Of a stretch of DNA of 64,000 nucleotides, positions 1-9,023 are shown in pieces. A program made the translations under genes and the position numbers. This DNA comes from an uncultured Collinsella sp. (GTDB taxonomy: Bacteria > Actinomycetota > Coriobacteriia > Coriobacteriales > Coriobacteriaceae), in contig CAUFBM010000006.1 in NCBI GenBank assembly GCA_959023295.1, positions 1-64,000 of the forward strand, given 5' to 3'. The notes under the pieces were generated by a model that was not told the DNA's origin, did no database searches, and saw only the letters and a list, made by a program, of their open reading frames with translations. Within the stretch, counting starts at the first letter, position 1; each line of letters opens with the position of its first letter.

Positions 1-17
1 GTCAGCGACTTGAAGAA

Positions 18-47
18 GGGGGAGGCCTCGCGGCCTCCCCCTTTTTT
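18..47 (+). terminator. Rho-independent terminator of a gene upstream of the window
   Basis: A perfect 10-bp stem (GGGGGAGGCC, four-base loop, GGCCTCCCCC) is followed directly by six T residues. It most likely ends a + strand gene that lies left of the window edge. Confidence 0.9.
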
Positions 48-95
48 GCGTTTGGTCGATATGGGCTAAACGCCTCTATGGCTTAATAGCCTTTT

Positions 96-566
96 CTATT
101 TGAAGAAAACAAAATGAATGACCAGCACGATTGCCACGATGGCAATGATCAAGAGTGCCATTTGGAGACGGTGCTGTTTGCGTCGTCTGTTTGACGATGT
201 AAATATCGATTTCCCCTGCTTAGGCGTCTCAAGATAGCGGGCGGAATGCGTTAGAGTTTGCTTGGGACGGGGCCCTCTACGATGTTGCTTGGTTGGTGTT
301 TGTGTCTGCTCCTGGCTGCATGCGCTGTTATTGGATAAGGGGGCATCTTTGAGATACACCGGATCGCTCGAGGCGACACCCATGTGTCTGCGCGCTGATT
401 GAGATTCTTCAAGAGTTTGATATCGATTACGAGTTACATACTCAGGCTCTGCATCGTTAATGGGCTCTTGGGAAATATGGGGACGATGGTAGCGTCTGGG
501 CTGTGAATAGGCAGAACTATCGTTCTGCAGCGGCTCATACGAATTGTCGGAGGTCTGATCGTCCAT
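96..566 (-). CDS. Hypothetical C-terminally membrane-anchored protein
   Basis: A 156-residue protein of no family I recognise. Residues 1-95 are hydrophilic and rich in Ser, Gln and Asn. Residues 95-134 are strongly basic and include the run RRRKQHR. Residues 135-153 form one hydrophobic helix (begins MALLIIAIVAIV) that ends the protein, so it should be tail-anchored with its bulk in the cytoplasm. The start has a modest GGG-containing ribosome site (AAGGGCATC before ATG). It is transcribed divergently from hsp20 across a 277-base A+T-rich gap (567-843) in which I see no clear operator. The low-complexity N-terminus suggests a disordered tail. Function is unknown. Confidence 0.7.
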   Translation of the reverse strand: MDDQTSDNSYEPLQNDSSAYSQPRRYHRPHISQEPINDAEPEYVTRNRYQTLEESQSARRHMGVASSDPVYLKDAPLSNNSACSQEQTQTPTKQHRRGPRPKQTLTHSARYLETPKQGKSIFTSSNRRRKQHRLQMALLIIAIVAIVLVIHFVFFK

Positions 567-843
567 GATGCCCTTAGGTTGTCATTAACAACGTGTATGC
601 GCTTATTGTAAGCCCCTCGCTTCGTTTTGACAGGTGCGTATATGGTATTCAAGACATGGTTCAAAGAACCTTTACCTCACTAGAACCTTAGTCAAACAGA
701 CTTAGATATGCTTATAGAAAGAGACTTAAAAAACTTTATAGTAAAATGTATATATACGTAATCGTTGGGCATATATTAGAGCGTCAAACGAAGTCCCTGC
801 CACCTGGAAGATGGCTCGGCAGTCCCTAAAAGGAGTGGTAGTC

Positions 844-1275
844 ATGGCAAGCATGGTTCCTTATCGTTCGGTTTTTGGTGTTCGTCCCTCTGCTAGCTCG
901 TTGTTTGATCTCTTTGATGATATGACTGATCTGGCAAATAACTCGATCGCCTCTAAGGCTTTTCCCGTTGATGTTGAGGACAAGGGCGACGGGTACGAGG
1001 TCAAGGCTTATTTAACTGGCGTCGCCAAGGATGACATCGATGTTGAGCTCAATGAGGGTCGTCTTTCCATTAGCGTGAATGTCGAGGAGAGCGATGAGAA
1101 CGAGGACAAGAACTTCCTGCAGAAGGAGTTTAACTCGTACAGCGCGACGCGCGGTGTGTACCTGAAGGATGCTTCGAGCGAGGGCCTTTCTGCAAAGTAC
1201 GCTGACGGTATCCTTACCGTTACGGTTCCTAAGATTGTCGAGAAGAAGAACGTTACAAAGATTTCCATCGACTAA
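844..1275 (+). CDS. Small heat shock protein, Hsp20/alpha-crystallin family
   Basis: A 143-residue ATP-independent holdase chaperone of the cytoplasm that binds unfolding proteins. Residues about 38-135 form the alpha-crystallin domain, including the signature GILTVTVPK near the end of the domain, and the C-terminus carries an I-S-I motif (KISID), the IXI type used for oligomer assembly. I place the start at 844 and not at the upstream in-frame ATG at 811, because the ribosome site AAAGGAG at 828-834 has good spacing only to 844. It is a single gene with its own terminator. I looked for CIRCE or HAIR heat-shock operators upstream and found neither. Confidence 0.93.
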   Translation: MASMVPYRSVFGVRPSASSLFDLFDDMTDLANNSIASKAFPVDVEDKGDGYEVKAYLTGVAKDDIDVELNEGRLSISVNVEESDENEDKNFLQKEFNSYSATRGVYLKDASSEGLSAKYADGILTVTVPKIVEKKNVTKISID

Positions 1276-1309
1276 GGCTATCGGCTTTTAAAATCGGTGC
1301 CTACGTTAA

Positions 1310-1343
1310 GGGGGCTGGGAAGTGATTCCCGGCCCCCTTTTCT
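1310..1343 (+). terminator. Terminator after hsp20
   Basis: The stem GGGGGCTGGGAA pairs with TTCCCGGCCCCC (one T-G wobble) around a four-base loop and is followed by TTTTCT. It also lies just beyond the stop of the opposing gene, so it may work in both directions. Confidence 0.85.
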
Positions 1344-1355
1344 ATTTGAGCTGGC

Positions 1356-2168
1356 CTACTGAATGGACATGGGCCGATATTGCCCGGCGGGACGTATCGT
1401 AAGTTTACGCAGCCCCTCAACGCGGGTGGCGGTGCTGCCAAGCTCGTTGTCGAGTGTTGCGCCGAGGGAGCTTGCGTAGCTTTTGACGGTCAGGCTTGGG
1501 CGATTGTTGTCTTGGCTAATGTGCATCGCGATAAGCTGCTCGGTGCGATCAGTTACCAGCGCGCGTGCGGCATCGGCGGCCTGATCGTTGGAGAGATGCC
1601 CTTTTGCAGACAGGATGCGTTCCTGAAGAAAGCGAGGATAGTCTCCTTGACGTAGCATGGCTACATCGTGGTTGCTTTCGAGTGCGAGAATGCGACAGTC
1701 CTTGAGCGTATTGATGGCATGCTTTGACAACTCGCCGGTGTCGGTGGCAAAGCCAATCGAATCGCCCTGAGCGTCAAACCGGTAGCCGACGGGATTGACG
1801 ACGTCGTGGGATGTCGAATACGTTTGAATGTGGACTCCGGCAATAGAGAGGGTGTCGCCTGGGTCGAATTCTTCAACAGGCAGATGTGCGAGGCTTTCTT
1901 TTTTGGACGCGAGCGTTCCTCTGCTGGAAAAGACCGGGCCATTCCAATGCTTACACCACACCTCAAGCCCCTTAATGTGGTCGCTGTGCTCATGGGTGAC
2001 CACAAGGGCCGACACGTCGTCTGCCGAAAGGCCGAGCTCCGCCATGCGTTTGAGCGTCTCGCGGCGAGACAGTCCATCATCGACCATAATGAGCCCTTGC
2101 GGGCCCTCGATGAATGCACAGTTGCCTTTAGAGCCACTGCCGAGGATATGAAGGTGCAGGCGAGACAT
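1356..2168 (-). CDS. MBL-fold metallohydrolase, WalJ/YycJ-like
   Basis: A 270-residue metallo-beta-lactamase-fold hydrolase. It opens with LHILGSGSKGNC, typical of the YycJ/WalJ group, and has the metal-binding motif THEHSDH at residues 58-64 and a later ATDTGEL segment containing a metal-ligand Asp. In Firmicutes WalJ lies with the WalRK two-component genes and affects cell-wall and DNA-repair phenotypes; here no such genes are adjacent, so the role is taken only from the family. It is divergent from tilS, with 48 bases between the two starts, so the promoters must overlap. A TACAAT -10-like hexamer at 2183-2188 lies in this gap facing tilS. Confidence 0.85.
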   Translation of the reverse strand: MSRLHLHILGSGSKGNCAFIEGPQGLIMVDDGLSRRETLKRMAELGLSADDVSALVVTHEHSDHIKGLEVWCKHWNGPVFSSRGTLASKKESLAHLPVEEFDPGDTLSIAGVHIQTYSTSHDVVNPVGYRFDAQGDSIGFATDTGELSKHAINTLKDCRILALESNHDVAMLRQGDYPRFLQERILSAKGHLSNDQAADAARALVTDRTEQLIAMHISQDNNRPSLTVKSYASSLGATLDNELGSTATRVEGLRKLTIRPAGQYRPMSIQ

Positions 2169-2216
2169 AAGATTCCAAAGGATACAATGGGTGCGGACGA
2201 ATAGAGGAGGAAGCGA

Positions 2217-3755
2217 ATGCCAACGGTATCACAGCATTACGGACACCATGCCGCGCCTGGGGCAGTCGATGAAACCCGGACGAGGCAGCAGGCAGCTCCT
2301 GTGGTACTCATGGTATCAGGCGGTGCGGACTCGACGGCGCTGCTTCTTATGGCGTGTACATCAAAGCTGGATATCCAAGATGGACGCGGCGTTGCCCCCA
2401 TTGCTCGCGAGCGCCTGCATGTGCTTCATGTAAATCACCATCTGCGGGGCGAGGCGTCCGATGGCGACGAGGCCTTTGTGCGTGAGCTCTGCGCGCAATA
2501 TGGTTTACCGTTGTGTGTGGAGCACGCTTATTTTGATGGGGAGTCGGGAAATATCGAGGCAGCGGCGCGCGAGGTGCGCTATGCCGCGGCGCGAAGGTAT
2601 GTACGCGAGCTGTGCGCCAAGACGGGGGCGCCGAGAACGGCGGCGCGTATCTGTACTGCCCATACCTCTTCGGACCGCGCGGAAACATTTTTGATGAACT
2701 CCATTAAGGGGTCGGGTCCAGCTGGGCTTTCGAGCATTCCCCGTCGAAGGAATATTGTGGTGCGCCCCTTGCTCGACCTAACTCATGGCGAGCTTGTGAG
2801 CTATCTGCAGGTACATGGTCAGCCGTGGCGTGAAGACGAGAGCAATGAGGATGTCTCGTATCTGCGAAACTATGTGCGCCATCGGGTGATGCCAGTGGTG
2901 GCGCAGCGTAATGCGAGTGTGTGCAAGACGATTGGCGCCGCCTGCGAGATCCTTGGTGACGAAGATGCGTTTCTATCCCAGTTGTCGGCACAGGCGTTTC
3001 GAAGCTGCCTGCGCAAAGAGGTGGCGGGCGCGCTGGTGCTCGATGCCAGGCGCCTTGCTGCGGCCGAGGTGGTGATTGCGCGGCGCATCGTGCGACTGGC
3101 GATTAAACGCATCGATCCGGACGCTCGTCCAGAGATGCGACATGTGGAGCGAGTCCTTTCCTGCGTTGCTGAGGGCGCAGGCTCGGTCACGCTTCCGGCG
3201 GGGATTGACGCACGCGTCGAATTTGGCATGCTGGCGTTTAAGGCGCCGGTGGCTCGCGAGGGCCTGGTCGCGGACTGGGTTACCGTACCCGGTCGTTTGC
3301 CGTTGGGCGGGGGGCGTATGCTGGTTGCAGAGCCGATGGCCGTTGAACCGGGATGCGATATCGTGCGCCGCGCCCGTGAGCTTGCGGCTGCCGGGGAAGT
3401 GGCAGCTTTGGTAGACGCGGCTGCACTGGGTTTTGCCGACAGCGATAGTGAGCGGATCCTGGCGGGCTCGCGTGGCGAGATCCCTGCCGAGGCGCGATTG
3501 GCGCGCCTGTGGGTGGACGGTCCCGCACCGGGAGATGTGATGTGCCCGTTAGGAATGAGTGGCCGAAGCAAGAAGGTATCCGACTTGCTAGGAGAGGCTC
3601 GCATTCCCGTTTCCGAGCGCGCCGGCGTGCCCATGGTGAGGACGGCGCCGGGAGGTGCCGTGGTGTGGGTCGCCGGAGTTCGCGCGGACGAACGCTTTAA
3701 GTGCACGGCGGCGACGCGTGTGGCCTATCTGCTTCGCGTGGTTGATGCGGATTAG
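2217..3755 (+). CDS. tilS: tRNA(Ile)-lysidine synthetase
   Basis: A 512-residue cytoplasmic enzyme that uses ATP to attach lysine to cytidine 34 of tRNA-Ile(CAU), changing it to read AUA. The N-terminal PP-loop SGGADST is at residues 34-40, followed by the HVNHHLRGEASDGDE segment typical of TilS and the HTSSDRAETFLMN segment. The C-terminal half fits the TilS substrate-binding and C-terminal domains. The start has a strong ribosome site (GAGGAGG) six bases upstream. It is followed by hpt and ftsH, the arrangement conserved across many Gram-positive genomes. The 148-base gap before hpt holds a 7-bp hairpin (3795-3815) without a T-tract, so readthrough is possible. Confidence 0.95.
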   Translation: MPTVSQHYGHHAAPGAVDETRTRQQAAPVVLMVSGGADSTALLLMACTSKLDIQDGRGVAPIARERLHVLHVNHHLRGEASDGDEAFVRELCAQYGLPLCVEHAYFDGESGNIEAAAREVRYAAARRYVRELCAKTGAPRTAARICTAHTSSDRAETFLMNSIKGSGPAGLSSIPRRRNIVVRPLLDLTHGELVSYLQVHGQPWREDESNEDVSYLRNYVRHRVMPVVAQRNASVCKTIGAACEILGDEDAFLSQLSAQAFRSCLRKEVAGALVLDARRLAAAEVVIARRIVRLAIKRIDPDARPEMRHVERVLSCVAEGAGSVTLPAGIDARVEFGMLAFKAPVAREGLVADWVTVPGRLPLGGGRMLVAEPMAVEPGCDIVRRARELAAAGEVAALVDAAALGFADSDSERILAGSRGEIPAEARLARLWVDGPAPGDVMCPLGMSGRSKKVSDLLGEARIPVSERAGVPMVRTAPGGAVVWVAGVRADERFKCTAATRVAYLLRVVDAD

Positions 3756-3903
3756 CCCCTCGCACCAGCTTTTCTGTGCGGCGTTGACGGTATTCCCGCG
3801 CTGATGATGCGCGGGCTGGAAAATATACCCCGTGCGCTGCTAGAATGTGTAGTTCGCGTCCATACGGCGGTGTGTGGGCGATTAAGCACAAGAAAGGGTT
3901 GTC

Positions 3904-4452
3904 ATGGCTTCTCAACATCCGGATATCGAGAAGGTTCTGTTTACGCAGGAGGATATCGACGGTATCGTTTCTCGCCTGGGCGAGGAGATTACGCGCGACT
4001 ACGCTGGTAAGGATCTGGTGCTGATCGCGGTTCTGCGCGGCGCCGTTGTCTTTATGGGCGACCTGATGCGCAAGATTGAGCTGCCGACCAACATCGATTT
4101 CATGGCTGTTTCGAGCTATGGCGACGGTGTGAAGTCTTCGGGCATCGTGCGTATCATTAAGGACCTGGATATCGACATCCGTGGTCGCGACGTGCTGATC
4201 GTCGAGGACATTCTGGACTCGGGCCTGACCCTCAAGTACCTGATGAAGAACCTCGAGAGCCGCAAGCCTGCCTCGCTGGAGGTCGCTGCCTTCCTGTGGA
4301 AGGACGTTGAGGACCGTACCTCGGCCATCACGCCCAAGTATGTTGGAACCCATTGCCCCGATGCCTTTGTGGTGGGCTATGGCCTCGATTATGCCGAGCG
4401 CTATCGCAACCTTCCGTATCTGGGCATTTTGAAACCGGAGGTTTATTCGTAA
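3904..4452 (+). CDS. hpt: Hypoxanthine phosphoribosyltransferase
   Basis: A 182-residue purine-salvage enzyme that converts hypoxanthine (and usually guanine) plus PRPP to the nucleotide. The PRPP-binding motif EDILDSGLT is at residues 101-109, and the flexible-loop region SSYGDGVKSSG precedes it, as in bacterial Hpt proteins of this length. The stop codon is one base before the ATG of ftsH, which indicates co-transcription and probably coupled translation. A TAGAAT hexamer about 60 bases upstream could be the -10 of a promoter internal to the cluster, but I see no good -35. Confidence 0.95.
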   Translation: MASQHPDIEKVLFTQEDIDGIVSRLGEEITRDYAGKDLVLIAVLRGAVVFMGDLMRKIELPTNIDFMAVSSYGDGVKSSGIVRIIKDLDIDIRGRDVLIVEDILDSGLTLKYLMKNLESRKPASLEVAAFLWKDVEDRTSAITPKYVGTHCPDAFVVGYGLDYAERYRNLPYLGILKPEVYS

Positions 4453-4453
4453 G

Positions 4454-6583
4454 ATGCCCGACGACCGTAACGATAATAATTCTCAGGATCCCCGGGACCC
4501 AAAGATTCCGGGGATGCCCGGAGGCAAGAAGCCCACGCGTACGGGCTGGCTGTATTTCCTTTTGGCTTGCGCGCTTCTGGGTTATGCCTTCTTTAATATG
4601 GGTTCCGGCTTTGCCAACTCCAGCAATACCGTTAAGCTCGCGACGAGCGAGATGGTCAGCGCCATTAAGCAGGATCGCGTCGAAGATTTGACCTATACGG
4701 TTCAAGACGGAAGCGTGGCGGGTCATTACTGGAAGACGAAAAAGGACAAGGGCGATACGAGCGAGCTCAAGAGCTTTTCCTCGACCTATGTCGGCTCCGA
4801 TTCGCTTGCCGAGCTCATGGCGGAGCACCCCGACACCAAGTATATCGTCAACACCAACGACCCCGATTTTTGGGGCGACTTGGCGATGAGCGTGCTGCCG
4901 ACGATTGCTCTGATCGCCATCATGTTCTACTTTATGCGCCAGATGATGGGCGCCAATAATAGGAACATGCAGTTTGGCAAGACCAACGCCAAGACCAACG
5001 AGGCTACGCGTCCCAAGGTTAAGTTCGAGGACGTTGCCGGCGTGGACGAGGCCGTCGAGGAACTCGAGGAGGTCCGCGACTTCCTAAGCGATCCGGACCG
5101 CTATCGCAAGCTGGGTGCCAAGATTCCGCGCGGCGTTTTGCTGGTTGGCCCTCCGGGTACCGGTAAGACGCTGCTGGCCAAGGCCGTTGCCGGCGAGGCG
5201 GGCGTGCCGTTCTTTAGCATCTCGGGTTCTGACTTTGTCGAGATGTTCGTGGGTGTCGGCGCCAGCCGTGTGCGCGACCTCTTTAAGGAGGCCAAGTCTC
5301 AGGCTCCGTCGATCATCTTTATTGACGAGATTGATGTCGTGGGACGTCAGCGCGGAGCCGGTCTGGGTGGCGGCCACGACGAGCGCGAGCAGACGCTCAA
5401 CCAGCTGCTGGTCGAGATGGACGGTTTTGAGGAAAGCGAGTCGGTCATCCTGATCGCTGCGACCAACCGCCCCGATATTCTGGATCCTGCATTGCTTCGC
5501 CCCGGTCGTTTTGACCGTCAGGTCACGGTCGACCGTCCGGACGTAAAGGGCCGCGAGCAGATTTTGCGCGTGCATGCCGAGAACAAGCCGATGGACGAGG
5601 ACGTGAAGTTTGAGAAGCTCGCCCAGATGACCGTTGGCTTTACCGGTGCCGATCTGGCAAACCTGCTCAACGAGTCTGCGCTGCTGGCCGCTCGCCGTCA
5701 TCGTTCCGTGATCTCGATGGACGAGGTCGAGGAGTCAATGGAGCGCGTGATTGCCGGACCGCAACGCAAGGGTCGTGTGATGACCGAAGCCGAGCGCACC
5801 ACGATTGCCTACCATGAGAGCGGCCATGCCCTGGTGGGCCACATTCTGGAGCACTCCGATCCGGTCCACAAGATTTCGATTGTCAGCCGCGGCCAGGCTC
5901 TGGGCTACACGTTGCAGCTTCCGCAGGAGGATCACTTCCTCAAGACCAAGAACGAGATGCTCGACGAGCTTGCCGTGTTCTTGGGCGGCCGCGTTGCCGA
6001 GGAGCTCATGTGCGATGACATCACGTCGGGCGCGAGCAACGACCTGGAGCGCGCGACCAAGATGGCGCGCGAGATGGTTACGCGTCTGGGCATGAGCGAG
6101 GAACTGGGCACGCAAGTGTTTGGCGAGGCGCAGCATCAGGTGTTCCTTGGTCGCGATTACGCCGATCACCAGGATTACTCCGAGGAGACGGCGCGCCGCA
6201 TCGATATCGAGGTTCATCGCATCATGCGCGAGGCCCATCGCCGCGCGGTCGAGATTTTGGATGCCCGTCGCGATCAGCTCGATCTGATGGCGAAGGTGCT
6301 GCTCGAGCGCGAGACCGTCGAAGGCGACGCCGTGAACGCCCTGCTCGACAACGAGTGGGATGCCTACCTTGAGCGCGAGGGCGATATCCTGGCGGCCAAG
6401 GAGGAACGCAATGCCAAGGCGGCCGGCATGCCGACCAAGAAGCGCGCGCCTCGCATGAGCGAGGAGGAGCTGGCGGCTGATGCCGCGGCCTTTGCGCAGG
6501 CGGCCATGCAGGAGGATGCATCTGATGGCGGCGAGGACGCTGGCGAAAAAAACGCTGACGCCGACGCAGCCGGCGGCGAGTAG
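4454..6583 (+). CDS. ftsH: ATP-dependent zinc metalloprotease FtsH
   Basis: A 709-residue membrane-bound AAA+ protease that degrades misfolded membrane proteins and short-lived regulators. Transmembrane helices lie at about residues 31-48 and 143-162 with an extracytoplasmic loop between them. Walker A GPPGTGKT is at 232-239, Walker B SIIFIDEID near 286-294, the second region of homology ends near GRFDR (351-355), and the zinc-binding HESGH is at 454-458. The C-terminal tail beyond about residue 640 is acidic and alanine-rich, longer than in the minimal family. It is the last gene of tilS-hpt-ftsH and is followed by a terminator. Confidence 0.97.
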   Translation: MPDDRNDNNSQDPRDPKIPGMPGGKKPTRTGWLYFLLACALLGYAFFNMGSGFANSSNTVKLATSEMVSAIKQDRVEDLTYTVQDGSVAGHYWKTKKDKGDTSELKSFSSTYVGSDSLAELMAEHPDTKYIVNTNDPDFWGDLAMSVLPTIALIAIMFYFMRQMMGANNRNMQFGKTNAKTNEATRPKVKFEDVAGVDEAVEELEEVRDFLSDPDRYRKLGAKIPRGVLLVGPPGTGKTLLAKAVAGEAGVPFFSISGSDFVEMFVGVGASRVRDLFKEAKSQAPSIIFIDEIDVVGRQRGAGLGGGHDEREQTLNQLLVEMDGFEESESVILIAATNRPDILDPALLRPGRFDRQVTVDRPDVKGREQILRVHAENKPMDEDVKFEKLAQMTVGFTGADLANLLNESALLAARRHRSVISMDEVEESMERVIAGPQRKGRVMTEAERTTIAYHESGHALVGHILEHSDPVHKISIVSRGQALGYTLQLPQEDHFLKTKNEMLDELAVFLGGRVAEELMCDDITSGASNDLERATKMAREMVTRLGMSEELGTQVFGEAQHQVFLGRDYADHQDYSEETARRIDIEVHRIMREAHRRAVEILDARRDQLDLMAKVLLERETVEGDAVNALLDNEWDAYLEREGDILAAKEERNAKAAGMPTKKRAPRMSEEELAADAAAFAQAAMQEDASDGGEDAGEKNADADAAGGE

Positions 6584-6597
6584 CCTTTGCCACGAGA

Positions 6598-6631
6598 GCC
6601 TCCGCGGGGAAACCTGCGGAGGCTTTTCCTT
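6598..6631 (+). terminator. Terminator after ftsH
   Basis: An 8-bp perfect stem, GCCTCCGC and GCGGAGGC, with a 10-base loop is followed by TTTTCCTTTT. Confidence 0.85.
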
Positions 6632-6656
6632 TTGGCCGATATGGGGCCGTCTGTTG

Positions 6657-6708
6657 ATTGGGGACAGACTTAAATGAGCGTTTTCACGCATTTAAGTCTG
6701 TCCCCAAT
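6657..6708. repeat. REP-like palindrome, GGGACAG family
   Basis: Perfect 20-bp arms, ATTGGGGACAGACTTAAATG at 6657-6676 and its complement at 6689-6708, surround a 12-base loop. The GGGGACAG core is shared with other intergenic palindromes in this window (16905, 19937, 20005, 34404, 54420, 56901). It sits between the ftsH terminator and the aminotransferase promoter region. Confidence 0.85.
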
Positions 6709-6722
6709 TAACATTGCTGCGG

Positions 6723-6748
6723 CACTTTGCTCAGCTAAAGCGTACAAT
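6723..6748 (+). promoter_or_regulatory. Aminotransferase promoter with conserved CTTTR-N6-TAAAG operator
   Basis: CACTTTGCTCAGCTAAAGCG at 6723-6742 matches the site in front of the amino acid ABC importer (10773-10792) at 16 of 20 positions, every difference being a transition. A TACAAT -10 hexamer follows directly at 6743-6748, so a protein bound here would cover the -35 region. I see no recognisable -35 hexamer. Confidence 0.55.
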
Positions 6749-6772
6749 AGCGCCTATGCGAAAGGGGAACAG

Positions 6773-7957
6773 ATGATCAACGAAACTATGTATGCTCGCG
6801 GTGCGGAAAGCTCCATCATCCGCGAGATCTTTAGCTATGGTCTTGAGCGCAAAGCACAGATCGGTGCGGAGAACGTATTCGATTTTTCGCTGGGCAACCC
6901 GAGTGTTCCGGCGCCCGCTGCTGTGGCTGAGTCCATTAAGAAGGCCCTGGAGCTGCCGAGTGACCAGCTGCACGGCTACACTCCCGCGCCGGGTCTGCCG
7001 CAATGTCGGGCAGCCGTCGCCGAATCGCTCAACCGCCGCTTTGGCATGAGCTATGAGGGCAAGGACGTCTTTATGACGGTGGGCGCCGCGGCTTCGCTCA
7101 CCTGCACGCTCAACGCCGTTACGAACCCGGGCGACGAGGTTATTGTTATCGCCCCGTACTTTCCGGAGTATCGCGTGTGGATTGAGAAGGCCGGCTGCAC
7201 GTGTGTCGAGGCGCCTGCCGATGAAGACACGTTCCAGCTGAGCGTGGACAACGTACTCAAGGCGATCAGCGATAAGACGGCGGCCGTCATTATCGACTCG
7301 CCCAACAACCCGACCGGTGCCGTATATACGCGCGACACGCTGACGCGACTGGCCAATGTTCTGCGCGAAGCCAACGCTCAGCGCGATCCCGAGAATCCGA
7401 TTATGCTCATCTCGGATGAGCCGTACCGCGAGATCGTGTACGGTGCCGAGGTGCCTTGGGTACCCTCGATCTACGAGAACACCGTGGTGTGCTACTCGTA
7501 TTCTAAGTCGCTGTCGCTGCCGGGTGAGCGCGTGGGCTGGATCTTGGTTCCCAACACCAATCCGCAGGCTGCGCGTCTGATGCCGGCTGTTGCGGGTGCT
7601 GCCCGTACGCTGGGTTTTGTATGCGCACCGGCGCTCTTCCAGCGCGTGATTATCGATTGCATCGATGAGCCGACCGATATTGAGGCCTATGCCCGCAACC
7701 GCACGGCGCTCACCGAAGCCTTGGCGGACTACGGCTATACCTATGTTGAGCCGGATGGCGCTTTCTACCTGTGGGTGAAGACACTCGAGCCTGATGCGAA
7801 TGCGTTTTGCGAGCGCGCAAAGAAGTATGAGTTACTTGCGGTTCCCTCGGACAGCTTTGGCATGCCGGGTTGGTTCCGCCTGGGCTATTGCGTGAGTTAC
7901 GAAACGATCATCAATTCGCTACCCGCTTGGAAACAGTTGGCGGACGAGTATCGTTAG
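6773..7957 (+). CDS. Pyridoxal-phosphate-dependent aminotransferase, class I/II
   Basis: A 394-residue fold-type I aminotransferase. The PLP-binding lysine is K245 in YSYSKSLSLPGERVGW, with SPNNPTGAVY near 176-185 and SDEPYRE near 214-220, the standard positions for aspartate-aminotransferase-like enzymes. The substrate cannot be read from sequence; amino acid transamination is likely. I place the start at 6773, where AAAGGGGAACAG gives a ribosome site, and reject the 33-codon upstream extension because it runs through the palindrome at 6657-6708. It shares a putative operator with the amino acid importer at 10810 and with ilvE. The 165-base gap downstream has a TTTACG-18-TACAAT promoter candidate (8056-8085) for the next gene. 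Confidence 0.9.
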   Translation: MINETMYARGAESSIIREIFSYGLERKAQIGAENVFDFSLGNPSVPAPAAVAESIKKALELPSDQLHGYTPAPGLPQCRAAVAESLNRRFGMSYEGKDVFMTVGAAASLTCTLNAVTNPGDEVIVIAPYFPEYRVWIEKAGCTCVEAPADEDTFQLSVDNVLKAISDKTAAVIIDSPNNPTGAVYTRDTLTRLANVLREANAQRDPENPIMLISDEPYREIVYGAEVPWVPSIYENTVVCYSYSKSLSLPGERVGWILVPNTNPQAARLMPAVAGAARTLGFVCAPALFQRVIIDCIDEPTDIEAYARNRTALTEALADYGYTYVEPDGAFYLWVKTLEPDANAFCERAKKYELLAVPSDSFGMPGWFRLGYCVSYETIINSLPAWKQLADEYR

Positions 7958-8122
7958 AAGTAAAGCGCTCTGCCTACAATGTTTTACGTGAAACGGGGTT
8001 TGGTGTTAAGCCGGACCCCGTTGTCATGGACGTTGTGTCTTTGGGATGGAGTGGTTTTACGACTATTGAAGGCTATGCGTACAATGAATATAAGCGACGG
8101 CCATGCCAGATAAGGAGACCCG

Positions 8123-8944
8123 ATGCCCTACCTGCTTTCTTGTGACATTCATACCCATACGATGTTCTCTGCGCATGCATATTCGACCATTGAGGAGAAT
8201 GTGTACTGGGCGGCAGAGCGTGGCCTGCAGGTGCTTGGATCTGCCGACCATCTGAGCTCTATGGTTACGGCTTGCCCTAATGACCTGCGCAGTTACCAGT
8301 TCTTTATCAACCAGGATATCTGGCCGCGCATTTGGAGCGGCGTGCTGGTGCTGCGTGGCGCCGAGGCCGATATCGTTTCGCTGGACGGAAGCCTGTTTGG
8401 CGAGGACACTCCTGTCACACTCGATATTGCCGGCGATTCGTATGGCCGTCAGCATTCGCTGTTCGATTTGGTTACGCGTAATTTGGATTATTTGGTTGCG
8501 AGCATGCATAATCCGCAGATTGCTGAAGGCGCGACGCTGGCCCAGACGACTGAGATGTATATCAATGCCTTGGAGCATCCCAAGGTGTTCATGCTGGGCC
8601 ACACGGGTCGCGCCGGTGTTCCCTTTGATATCGATGAGGTGCTGCTGGCGGCCAAGGCCAAGCACAAGATTATCGAGATCAACAACCATAGTCTTGAACA
8701 CGGTGTCGACACTGAGCATTGGGCCGTATGCCGCAAGATCGCCGAGCGCTGTGCCGAGCTGGGCGTGGGGATTGGTGTCTCGACCGATGCCCACATTGGT
8801 ATGGCCATTGGCAAGCTCGATCACGCGCGCAAGTTGCTCGACGAGATTCACTTCCCGCTGGACCTGATCGTGACGCGCGACCGCGAGACGCTGCTGCGCG
8901 AGATGGCGGCAGCCGGCGTGTGCGACCTGCGCAAGGGGATGTAA
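8123..8944 (+). CDS. PHP-domain phosphoesterase, YcdX-like
   Basis: A 273-residue protein of the polymerase-and-histidinol-phosphatase (PHP) fold. Motif I CDIHTHTMFSAH lies at residues 7-18, with GSADH further on, HTGR near residue 160 and a final STDAHIG motif, all metal ligands of PHP enzymes. Length and motif spacing fit the YcdX-like trinuclear-zinc phosphatases better than HisK or the PolIII PHP domain. The ribosome site AAGGAG is eight bases upstream of the ATG. It appears to be a single gene with its own promoter. The natural substrate is unknown. Confidence 0.85.
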   Translation: MPYLLSCDIHTHTMFSAHAYSTIEENVYWAAERGLQVLGSADHLSSMVTACPNDLRSYQFFINQDIWPRIWSGVLVLRGAEADIVSLDGSLFGEDTPVTLDIAGDSYGRQHSLFDLVTRNLDYLVASMHNPQIAEGATLAQTTEMYINALEHPKVFMLGHTGRAGVPFDIDEVLLAAKAKHKIIEINNHSLEHGVDTEHWAVCRKIAERCAELGVGIGVSTDAHIGMAIGKLDHARKLLDEIHFPLDLIVTRDRETLLREMAAAGVCDLRKGM

Positions 8945-8964
8945 CGAGACTCATATGCCCAATG

Positions 8965-8997
8965 AAAGGGGGCGGTCCAGACAGGCCGCCCCCTTTC
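8965..8997. terminator. Bidirectional terminator between phosphoesterase and rlmD
   Basis: AAAGGGGGCGG and CCGCCCCCTTT form an 11-bp stem with a ten-base loop. The A- and T-runs at the two ends let it serve both converging genes. Confidence 0.85.
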
Positions 8998-9023
8998 TTG
9001 TCCCAAAAATCTACCTGGGCTGG

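Noticed and set aside
660..843. Heat-shock operator upstream of hsp20
   Set aside because: Neither a CIRCE element (TTAGCACTC-N9-GAGTGCTAA) nor a HAIR inverted repeat is present; the CTTAG repeats seen there are direct, not inverted.
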